A stretch of 23,453 nt of DNA from CAYJFK01 sp964369475 (GTDB lineage Bacteria > Bacillota > Clostridia > Oscillospirales > Feifaniaceae). Under the pieces are notes generated by a model. That model ran no database searches. It saw nothing but the letters and a program-made list of their open reading frames with translations, and had not been told where the DNA came from. Below are positions 14,364-20,836 of the stretch, in pieces. Within the stretch, counting starts at the first letter, position 1; each line of letters starts with the position of its first letter. The DNA lies in NCBI GenBank assembly GCA_964369475.1, contig CAYJFK010000037.1, forward strand, positions 1-23,453, in the 5' to 3' direction. The position numbers were made by a program, and so were the translations under genes.

Positions 14364-15844
14364 TGAGGCGGCCTTGTGTTCTTTTGATATTAGACGGGTA
14401 CGGCATTGCTCCGAGTGGTGAGGGCAATGCTGTTACCGCTGCGAAAACTCCTGTGTTAAATAGGATTTTTAAGGAGCACCCAAGCTGCAAACTGAGTGCG
14501 GCAGGGCTTGATGTTGGGCTACCCGAGGGGCAGTTTGGCAACAGCGAAGTCGGGCATACAAATATTGGGGCAGGGCGAATTGTATATCAAGATTTGACGA
14601 GGATTGATCTCGCCGTGCAGGACAACAGTTTTTATTCAAACGAGGCACTGCTAAATGCCTGCAAATGCGAGAGGCTACATCTTATCGGGCTTGTCTCCGA
14701 TGGTGGAGTGCATTCCTCCATGCGGCACATTCATGCACTTATAAATATGGCTAAACGTCACGGTTGCAAGACATATCTGCACGCCTTTACCGATGGGCGA
14801 GACACTCCGCCCATGTCTGGGCTTGCATATATGGAGGAGCTTGTATCCAAGGTCGAGGTTGCTTCTGTTATCGGCAGATACTATGCAATGGACAGGGATT
14901 CTCGCTTTGACAGGACAAAGAGGGCATATGATGCCATGACTGCGCATATCTCGGGTGATGAGGTAATAAAAGACCCACTTGAATATATTAAAACTTGCTA
15001 CGACAGCGAGATTACAGACGAGTTTATCCCACCCGAGCGTTTTGCCGAAAATGGCGAGATAAGGGAGGGCGATGGGGTTATTTTCTTCAACTTCCGCCCC
15101 GATCGTGCAAGGCAGATAACAAGGGCATTTTTAGAGCCCGAGTACAGCCATTTCGAGCGTAAAAAAATGGCCCTTACATGGGCCTCCATGACACAGCACG
15201 ACGAGGCGTTTGCCCCTTGGCTAAAGGTTGCATTCCCTCCGAGGGGGCTTGAAAATACGCTTGGTGAGTGGATTTCCAAGCAGGGCTTAAGTCAGCTTAG
15301 GTGCGCAGAGACCGAGAAGTATGCCCATGTCACATTCTTTTTCAACGGTGGCAGAGAACAGCCCTTCGAGGGGGAGGGGCGCATACTTGTGCCCTCTCCC
15401 AAGGTTGCGACATATGACCTAAAGCCCGAAATGTCGGCAAATGAAGTTGCCTCTCGTGTTGTGCGGTCGCTTAGTGAGGACTTTTACGATGTTGTAGTTG
15501 TAAACCTTGCAAATCCTGACATGGTGGGGCATACCGGTGATATTTCTGCCGTTATAAAGGCGCTCGAAGCGGTCGACAGTGCGACGTCGGCAATTTTGAC
15601 GGCGACACTTAAAGCGGGCGGCTTTGCCGTTGTGACGTCGGATCATGGCAATGCAGAGGAGATGCTACTAAAAGACGGGTCGCCCAAGACGGCACACTCG
15701 GCAAATCCTGTGCCGCTTGCCGTTATCGGGGTAAACGACATTGAGCTAAAGGACGGCAGGCTTTGCGATGTAGCGCCGACAATGCTCGGTTTAATGGGGG
15801 TAGAAAAGCCCTGCGAGATGGACGGGGAATCGCTTGTTATTTAG
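14363..15844 (+). CDS. gpmI: 2,3-bisphosphoglycerate-independent phosphoglycerate mutase
   Basis: GpmI isomerises 3- and 2-phosphoglycerate and usually needs two Mn2+ ions. The 493-residue protein carries the alkaline-phosphatase-type metal ligands (D11 in LILDGYG, NPDMVGHTG, TSDHGNAEEM, AHS) and the phosphoserine nucleophile S61 in GNSEVGHTNIGAGR. The inserted phosphotransferase domain shows LVSDGGVHSS, FTDGRDT, GRYYAMDRD and FFNFRPDRARQ. It is slightly shorter than the usual 510 or so. Its ATG overlaps the tpiA stop (TAATG), and the GGGGAG box lies inside the tpiA tail codons, so the two are translationally coupled. This makes the TPI tail a direct upstream neighbour of a metal-dependent enzyme. 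Confidence 0.95.
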   Translation: MRRPCVLLILDGYGIAPSGEGNAVTAAKTPVLNRIFKEHPSCKLSAAGLDVGLPEGQFGNSEVGHTNIGAGRIVYQDLTRIDLAVQDNSFYSNEALLNACKCERLHLIGLVSDGGVHSSMRHIHALINMAKRHGCKTYLHAFTDGRDTPPMSGLAYMEELVSKVEVASVIGRYYAMDRDSRFDRTKRAYDAMTAHISGDEVIKDPLEYIKTCYDSEITDEFIPPERFAENGEIREGDGVIFFNFRPDRARQITRAFLEPEYSHFERKKMALTWASMTQHDEAFAPWLKVAFPPRGLENTLGEWISKQGLSQLRCAETEKYAHVTFFFNGGREQPFEGEGRILVPSPKVATYDLKPEMSANEVASRVVRSLSEDFYDVVVVNLANPDMVGHTGDISAVIKALEAVDSATSAILTATLKAGGFAVVTSDHGNAEEMLLKDGSPKTAHSANPVPLAVIGVNDIELKDGRLCDVAPTMLGLMGVEKPCEMDGESLVI

Positions 15845-15971
15845 TGAAGAGTGAATAGTGAATAGTGAAGAAGTAAGGCAAAAAGTCGCCAAAGCGACTT
15901 TAAATTAAAAGAAAAACTCTTTGAGTTTTTCCACCGCACTTTTTCACTATTCACTATTACTTATTACTTAT
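15844..15971. repeat. Heptad-hairpin element 3 (complete: two arms)
   Basis: Left arm: GTGAAGA/GTGAATA heptads (15844-15871) precede hairpin 15882-15889/15894-15901. Right arm: hairpin GAAAAACTC/GAGTTTTTC (15911-15931), then inverted heptads TCACTAT, TCACTAT, TACTTAT, TACTTAT (15944-15971). Its plan is identical to element 1 but the heptad sequence differs. It fills the gpmI-prfB gap and may also terminate gpmI. Confidence 0.8.
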
Positions 15972-15985
15972 TTTTCGGAGGATGC

Positions 15986-17095
15986 ATGAGAATAGAATTT
16001 GATGAATATCGACTAAAACTTGAAGGCATGAAGAGCGATATAGAGGAGCTTGCAAGGGCGATATCACTAGACGGGTTAAAGGCAGAGGTGGCCGATATAG
16101 AGGAACAGTCGGCCGTGCCGGGGTTTTGGGACGATTTAGAGCGTTCGCAAAGGGCGCAACAAAGGCTAAAGCAACTGTCGGGCAAGATTGAGCGGTACGG
16201 TGCTTTGTATCAGAGGTGGGAAGATGCGCTTACCCTTGTTCATATGGCGATAGAGCTTGAGGACGAGGAGCAGCTGGATGAGATTATATCGGAGCAAGGC
16301 GGTGTTGCGGCGGAGCTTGAGACACAGCGACTTGAAACGCTACTCACGGGAGAGTACGATTCTAAGAATGCCATACTGACCTTCCACCCCGGTGCAGGTG
16401 GCACTGAGGCGCAGGACTGGGCGCAGATGCTATACCGCATGTACACGAGGTGGGCGGAGCGTCAGGGCTTTACCTATAAAATTTTAGACTACTTAGACGG
16501 AGACGAGGCAGGCATTAAGTCAGCGGCCATACTGATAACGGGCGAAAATGCATATGGCTACCTAAAAGGGGAGCTTGGGGTGCACAGGCTTGTTAGAATT
16601 TCCCCCTTTGATTCGTCGGGCAGGCGGCACACCTCCTTTGCCTCGGTCGAAGTTATGCCGCAGTTTGACGACACTATAAAGATCGAGATAAAGGACGAGG
16701 ATTTAAGGGTCGACACATATCGTGCGTCGGGTGCGGGCGGTCAGCATGTTAACAAGACGGAGTCGGCCATTAGAATTACCCATCTTCCGACAGGCATTGT
16801 TGTAGCTTGCCAAAACGAGCGCAGTCAGCACCAAAACAGGGACACTGCCATGACAATGCTAAAGTCGAAACTTATGGAGATAAAAGAGCGTGAGCGCCTT
16901 GACAAGATAGAGGACATTAAGGGCGATCAGCGTGAAATTGCGTGGGGCAGTCAGATTAGATCTTATGTCTTTATGCCGTACACCTTGGCTAAAGATCACA
17001 GAACAAACTTTGAGGCAGGCAATATAGGGGCTGTTATGGACGGGGATATAGACGGGTTTATCAATGCGTATTTGAAGTCTTTAACGGTTAGCTGA
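15986..17095 (+). CDS. prfB: Peptide chain release factor 2
   Basis: RF2 recognises UGA and UAA stop codons and triggers peptide release. The 369-residue protein has the coiled N-terminal domain, the stop-codon-reading tripeptide SPF (206-208, in RISPFDSSGRRHTSF) and the catalytic GGQ (251-253, in SGAGGQHVNKTESA), followed by CQNERSQHQNRDTAM. The SPF motif distinguishes it from RF1. In many bacteria prfB needs a programmed +1 frameshift at CUU UGA C near codon 25. Here the aligned site reads CTA GAC (16067-16072) in one open frame, so that autoregulation is absent. CGGAGG precedes the ATG at 15986 with short spacing. Confidence 0.96.
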   Translation: MRIEFDEYRLKLEGMKSDIEELARAISLDGLKAEVADIEEQSAVPGFWDDLERSQRAQQRLKQLSGKIERYGALYQRWEDALTLVHMAIELEDEEQLDEIISEQGGVAAELETQRLETLLTGEYDSKNAILTFHPGAGGTEAQDWAQMLYRMYTRWAERQGFTYKILDYLDGDEAGIKSAAILITGENAYGYLKGELGVHRLVRISPFDSSGRRHTSFASVEVMPQFDDTIKIEIKDEDLRVDTYRASGAGGQHVNKTESAIRITHLPTGIVVACQNERSQHQNRDTAMTMLKSKLMEIKERERLDKIEDIKGDQREIAWGSQIRSYVFMPYTLAKDHRTNFEAGNIGAVMDGDIDGFINAYLKSLTVS

Positions 17096-17132
17096 AAAGA
17101 GTGAATAGTTGTGGTGGAAAATCTTTGATTTT
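17094..17132 (+). repeat. Heptad-hairpin element 4 (degenerate half-element)
   Basis: GAAAAGA and GTGAATA heptads are followed by GTTGTGGTG and the hairpin GAAAATC/GATTTTC (17117-17132, TTT loop). The GGTGGAAAA junction matches the right arm of element 3 read in reverse. It begins within the last codons of prfB. Confidence 0.65.
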
Positions 17133-17137
17133 CTTCA

Positions 17138-17187
17138 TTATAAAAGAGCAGTCGCAAATGTTAACATTTGCGACTGCTCTTTTATAA
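17138..17187. terminator. 50-bp perfect palindrome between convergent genes
   Basis: Every base from 17138 to 17187 pairs symmetrically about GTTAAC (17160-17165), giving a 25-bp arm ending in TTATAAAAGAGC. It lies between the prfB stop (17095) and the stop of the small minus-strand gene (17195). It is well placed as a bidirectional terminator. Confidence 0.8.
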
Positions 17188-17194
17188 GAGGGGG

Positions 17195-17329
17195 TTATTT
17201 GCAATCGGATGGGTTACTTGAATTTTTTGCGTTTGTCTTTTTTGTTGTATCGGTTGTGTTGACGCTATCGCTTGCACCGTGTGTGTTGTTTGTGTGTTTG
17301 CTGTTGTTCATATTCTTCTTGTCGCTCAT
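17195..17329 (-). CDS. Small hydrophilic protein of unknown function (44 residues)
   Basis: I do not recognise this protein. It starts MSDKKNMNNSKHTNN and ends NPSDCK, and consists almost wholly of Asn, Thr, Lys, Ser and Asp with a single Cys near the end. It has no hydrophobic segment. Evidence that it is real: a perfect GGAGG (17341-17337) lies 7 nt before the ATG, and a 50-bp palindrome suited to termination follows 7 bp after the TAA. Composition resembles small spore or stress peptides, but that is only a resemblance. It is the only minus-strand gene in the right-hand two thirds of the window and is divergent from trmL. Its promoter is not clear. Confidence 0.6.
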   Translation of the reverse strand: MSDKKNMNNSKHTNNTHGASDSVNTTDTTKKTNAKNSSNPSDCK

Positions 17330-17433
17330 AATATTACCTCCGTAAAATTGACTTGACCTTAATTGGCCTTACGGAAATAGTCTTTACTAAGCTGTGGCGC
17401 TTTATTCATAAGTGGTAAAATTTATATTTTTCT

Positions 17434-17461
17434 TTGAAATATTGTTAAATTGTGATATAAT
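17434..17461 (+). promoter_or_regulatory. Sigma-A promoter of trmL
   Basis: TTGAAA (17434-17439), a 16-bp spacer and TATAAT (17456-17461), about 30 bp before the trmL start. The expected leader is very short. Confidence 0.65.
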
Positions 17462-17490
17462 AAGTTTTTAGTTTATAAACGGAGGGTAAC

Positions 17491-17982
17491 ATGTATCCAT
17501 TTAATATTGTGCTTATAGAGCCTGAAATTCCGCAGAATACAGGCAACATTGCAAGGACATGTGCGGCGACAGGGGCGGCGCTTCATCTGGTTGGGCCTAT
17601 GGGATTTAAGATAGACAATGCCAAGCTTAAAAGGGCAGGGCTTGACTATTGGCATTTGCTTCCCATTTTTATGTATGAGAGCATCGAGGAGTTTTTTGAA
17701 AAAAACAGCGGTAATTTCTATTATTTTTCGACAAAGGGCGCAAGACGTCACTGCGACGCACAGTTTGAGCTTGGCGATTATCTTGTATTTGGCCCTGAGA
17801 CGAGGGGGCTTCCCGAGGGGCTTCTTCGTGAGAACTACGAGAGCACGCTTCGCATACCGATGATAGGGGAGGCGAGGAGTCTTAATCTTTCTAATTCTGC
17901 CGCCATTGCCGTTTATGAGGCCATGAGGCAGACAGGGTTTGACTTGCTTGAAACGCAAGGGGTACTTACGAGCGGCGAGTAG
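17491..17982 (+). CDS. trmL: tRNA (cytidine/uridine-2'-O)-methyltransferase, SPOUT family
   Basis: TrmL methylates the ribose of the wobble nucleotide 34 in certain leucine tRNAs, using S-adenosylmethionine. The 163-residue protein is a minimal SPOUT enzyme with the trefoil-knot motifs in order: IVLIEPEIPQNTGNIARTCA at the N-terminus, HLVGPMGF, YLVFGPETRGLP (about 95-107) and the C-terminal knot MIGEARSLNLSNSAAIAVYE. Length is exactly that of the family. CGGAGGG lies about 5 nt before the ATG. The YitT-family gene follows closely and could be co-transcribed. Confidence 0.93.
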   Translation: MYPFNIVLIEPEIPQNTGNIARTCAATGAALHLVGPMGFKIDNAKLKRAGLDYWHLLPIFMYESIEEFFEKNSGNFYYFSTKGARRHCDAQFELGDYLVFGPETRGLPEGLLRENYESTLRIPMIGEARSLNLSNSAAIAVYEAMRQTGFDLLETQGVLTSGE

Positions 17983-18020
17983 TTTGTTTTGAGTTTATGC
18001 CCCGAGTGGGCGGAGGTTTT

Positions 18021-18632
18021 ATGAAAAATTCCACATTTATTAAGTTTGGCATTGTTATGCTCGGATCATCCGTGCTTGCCTTTGCCATATACAATGTTCA
18101 TGCGCAGAGTAGTATTACAGAGGGCGGCGTGCTGGGGCTTATACTTCTTTTAAAGCAGTGGTTTAATATATCGCCTGCCATATCGGGATTTGTGCTCGAT
18201 GCAATTTGTTATTTAATCGGTTTTTTTATTTTGGGAGCGGCCTTTGCAAAGTATTCGATAGTGGCGAGCATTACATTTTCTGTTGTATATAAAATTATAG
18301 AGGCCTATCCGCCTCTATTGCCATCTATGGCGGAAAATCAGGTTTTGGCGGCGATCATTGGGGGTTTACTCGTCGGAATCGGTGTTGGTATGGCGGTGCT
18401 TATTGGGGGTGCATGTGGTGGCGATGATGCCCTTGCCATGTCTATTTCCAAAGTGAGCGGCATTAAGATTTCGGCGGCTTATATGTTTACCGATTTTATT
18501 GTGCTCGGTCTGTCGCTTACATATATTCCCTTTGGCAAGATTGTTTTTTCGCTAATTACAGTTACCGTTTCTTCTATGACAATTGGGAAGATACAGCAGT
18601 ACGGTCAGGGTTTATTGAAAAAGCTTGGGTAG
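18021..18632 (+). CDS. YitT-family (DUF161) membrane protein
   Basis: A 203-residue integral membrane protein with about five or six helices. It shows the YitT pattern: an N-terminal helix ending in a small-residue/Asn turn (FAIYNVHAQSSITEGGVLGL), a second helix pair (FVLDAICYLIGFFILG), and the glycine-rich IIGGLLVGIGVGMAVLIGGACGGDDALAMSISK segment. The usual C-terminal DUF2179 domain is missing, so this is a short version. Transport or sensing roles have been proposed for relatives, but function is unknown. The start at 18021 is chosen because CGGAGG lies at 18011-18016. A longer form from 17997 has no binding site. Its stop codon lies within the terminal TAGGGTGA of the inverted element that follows. 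Confidence 0.8.
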   Translation: MKNSTFIKFGIVMLGSSVLAFAIYNVHAQSSITEGGVLGLILLLKQWFNISPAISGFVLDAICYLIGFFILGAAFAKYSIVASITFSVVYKIIEAYPPLLPSMAENQVLAAIIGGLLVGIGVGMAVLIGGACGGDDALAMSISKVSGIKISAAYMFTDFIVLGLSLTYIPFGKIVFSLITVTVSSMTIGKIQQYGQGLLKKLG

Positions 18633-18647
18633 GGTGACCCCCCTGTA

Positions 18648-18892
18648 AATCCGAACCGCTTTAGGAACGGTATGCCGCCCCATAGCTTCGTTATAGCTCC
18701 TTGAAAGGCAACAAGCATTCCTGCGGAGCTATGCCTCGCTACAAGACGGCATACCGCTCCTAAAGTCCGCAGGATTTCAAACAGGCTGTGCCGTGCTGTG
18801 ACAAGGCAGTGCCGTGCAGGAATGCTTGCTGCCTTTCAAACGGCACTAACGAAGGCACAGGGCGGCACAGCATGTTCGAAACGGTTCGGATT
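18648..18892. repeat. Inverted pair of a structured element with covarying stems
   Basis: Half 1 (18648-18776) has an outer stem (18659-18677 with 18747-18765, 18 of 19 pairs) and an inner stem (18692-18700 with 18725-18733) around a 24-nt loop (18701-18724). Half 2 (18777-18892), inverted, has an outer stem (18785-18793 with 18863-18871) and an inner stem (18808-18815 with 18840-18847) around loop 18816-18839. The two loops are reverse complements at 23 of 24 positions. The stems differ by compensated changes. AATCCGAACCG (18648-18658) pairs perfectly with 18882-18892. TAGGGTGA (18630) and TCACCCTA (18900) bracket the whole. No coding potential is supported. Confidence 0.8.
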
Positions 18893-18953
18893 ATATCTAT
18901 CACCCTAAGGTTAGGGCTTTGTTTATTGCAGTAGGGTTATTATGAAAAATAAT

Positions 18954-18997
18954 AGGACGCATAAAGTGTTTTTGCTTTGTGCGTCTTGTTTTTAGTT
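18954..18997 (+). terminator. Rho-independent terminator after the inverted element
   Basis: Positions 18954-18966 pair with 18975-18987 around TGTTTTTG, with G-T or single mismatches near the base. GTTTTTAGTTTT follows. It probably ends the trmL/YitT transcript after it passes through the inverted element. Confidence 0.65.
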
Positions 18998-19022
18998 TTA
19001 GATTGTTACAAATTTGTTTACC

Positions 19023-19051
19023 TTGCTATTTGTCGTGTTATGCGTTATAGT
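19023..19051 (+). promoter_or_regulatory. Probable promoter of the polytopic membrane protein gene
   Basis: TTGCTA (19023-19028), a 17-bp spacer and TATAGT (19046-19051), about 60 bp before the start codon. It sits downstream of the terminator at 18954-18997. Confidence 0.45.
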
Positions 19052-19112
19052 TAGTATACATAGACTGTGAAGATATATTAATTCTTGTCATTGCGAAAAT
19101 GTGGGGGATTGT

Positions 19113-20741
19113 ATGAAACGTAAAAATCTTACGGAATACATGGCGGTCGCCGCTCTTTGTGTTTTGCGGCTGTCGCTTGCCGGTTTTAGTTATACTCCTA
19201 TGCTTGACGATTATATTCAGTACCACAATTACAGGTATTTGCAAGGTGGGCTATCAGAGCTTATAGATGGGCTTGGACTGCTTGCGGCACGTCCTCTTGC
19301 AGGGATAGCCGATATTGGGTTTTGGTCGCTTTTTTACGAGAATTTATTTATAGCGGTCGTGCTTATTTCGCTAATCTATGCCGCCGCCGCATTTTTGTTT
19401 AGGCGTGCTTTTGGGGCGGGCATTTGGTTTTATGCGGTGTTTTTGCTATCACCTGTAACGCTTGAGGGCACATATTGGCTGTCAGCGGCTACACGTGTTG
19501 TGCCTTCGCTCTTGGCGGCAGCGCTTGCTGTTACCTGTGTTAAGGGGAGGCGGCCTGTGCCGTCAGCCTTTCTTTGCCTTGTGTTTTGTCTTATGGCGGC
19601 AGGCTTTTACGAGCAGGGCTTTGTTTTGGCGGCAACGCTCGTTATAGTGCTTGGTTTTGTTAAAAAGAAATATTACTACATGCTCGTTCCCTTTGCGAGT
19701 TTTGGGATCTATTTGACATTTACAAGTATTTGGGGCGAGTCTGCCCTCTATGGCGGCAGAATGGAGATCTTTATGCCGTGGGAGGTTTGGGAACCTGTTA
19801 CGGCGCAGATATTTGGGGTTGTCAAGGGTGGATTTGTTATAGCGGCAAATGGATTTTTTCGTGGATTTGGCACCGGGATTTCCCTTGTCGGTGTTGCGAT
19901 AGGTGTTGTTTTAATGTGGTTTTTGTGCAGTATACTCTCTCGTGGGGAGGGTGTAGATACAAAGATGTCCTCCAGATTTGGCAGGGGGGCTTTGGGGGTC
20001 ATTATAATGGCAGCACCTCTTGCGCCCTTTTTTGTGCTTGGCAATCCGTGGGTCAGCCTTAGGGCGGTCGCCACATGTATGCCGGGGGCGGCTCTTTTGG
20101 TCGACTCGATCTTGCCTGCTTTGAGGGGCAGTGGAGATGGTACTAAAGAGGGCGCCAAGCCTGATAAAGTTAAAGAGCCCGAAGTTAAAAAGGGAACGAA
20201 TTTATTGCTCGACAGAGTGCCTGACGGCAAGGGTGGTTTTACCATTGCTAAACCGCCGAGCGTGGGAGAGGTTAAAGCAAAGAGCAGTGGTAAAAGGGCG
20301 AAAAATGGGAAAAATGCTAAGGATAGGCGCTTTGATGTAAAGTTTGACATTATAAGGGTTGGAGTTTGTCTTTTGTCGGGGGTATTTTTGCTCGGTATTT
20401 CGAGCGAGCTTGCCGATTATAAGAAGGTGACACAGTATGACACAGCACTGCTTGAGGAGCTCGCCATGGCGACAGAGGGCATGGGACGTGATATGAGTGT
20501 TGGCATACATGGGCTTGAGCCTTATGTTTTGCAGGAGCAAAATTATGTGTGGCACGAGCATATTCACGGCATTACCGAAAGTAGGTGGGCACTTACAGGG
20601 GCACTTAGGGCGACGGCCGGCAGTATGGATGTGCCGACAGTGACACCGCTTGCCGAGGACATTTATCCCGATTACAGCGATATGTCGCAGTATGATGCTA
20701 TTTTGTATTGGGACGAGGGGGATATGTCACTATCGGAGTAG
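19113..20741 (+). CDS. Polytopic membrane protein, possibly GT-C/GtrII-like glycosyltransferase
   Basis: A 542-residue protein with roughly ten hydrophobic helices. Near the first helix lies a conserved-looking acidic loop, YTPMLDDYIQYHNY. An exposed Asp-Asp here is typical of lipid-sugar-dependent GT-C and GtrII-type enzymes, which is the only basis for the suggested function. Further outer-face motifs are LSPVTLEGTYWLSAATRVVPS and GFYEQGF. A charged loop of about 70 residues (roughly 345-415, rich in Lys, Gly, Pro and Glu) interrupts the helices before a last helix, and an extracytoplasmic tail follows. The ATG at 19113 is preferred. The GTG at 19101 would sit in front of the GGGGG box. No polysaccharide genes flank it. 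The GT2 enzyme at 9699 could be a distant partner. Confidence 0.6.
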   Translation: MKRKNLTEYMAVAALCVLRLSLAGFSYTPMLDDYIQYHNYRYLQGGLSELIDGLGLLAARPLAGIADIGFWSLFYENLFIAVVLISLIYAAAAFLFRRAFGAGIWFYAVFLLSPVTLEGTYWLSAATRVVPSLLAAALAVTCVKGRRPVPSAFLCLVFCLMAAGFYEQGFVLAATLVIVLGFVKKKYYYMLVPFASFGIYLTFTSIWGESALYGGRMEIFMPWEVWEPVTAQIFGVVKGGFVIAANGFFRGFGTGISLVGVAIGVVLMWFLCSILSRGEGVDTKMSSRFGRGALGVIIMAAPLAPFFVLGNPWVSLRAVATCMPGAALLVDSILPALRGSGDGTKEGAKPDKVKEPEVKKGTNLLLDRVPDGKGGFTIAKPPSVGEVKAKSSGKRAKNGKNAKDRRFDVKFDIIRVGVCLLSGVFLLGISSELADYKKVTQYDTALLEELAMATEGMGRDMSVGIHGLEPYVLQEQNYVWHEHIHGITESRWALTGALRATAGSMDVPTVTPLAEDIYPDYSDMSQYDAILYWDEGDMSLSE

Positions 20742-20836
20742 GTAGTTTTGCGGCGGTATGTATTTGGCAAAGTATTTTGATTTATTTAAAGCTTTAGCAG
20801 TGTTATTATAAATTATATCTATATAGGAGTAAACAG

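Noticed and set aside
14023..14541. Minus-strand His/Asp-rich ORF over the TPI tail
   Set aside because: It is a by-product of the tandem repeats in the TPI tail read in antisense. The TPI frame is joined to an intact enzyme and coupled to gpmI.
17109..17345. 78-residue hydrophobic plus-strand ORF with apparent membrane segments
   Set aside because: It is the complement of the small minus-strand gene at 17195-17329, spans the 50-bp palindrome and lacks a ribosome binding site. The hydrophobicity comes from antisense of Asn/Lys/Thr codons.
18630..18907. Known riboswitch or T-box
   Set aside because: The two halves lie in opposite orientations after a stop codon and before a terminator. No aptamer core I know is visible.
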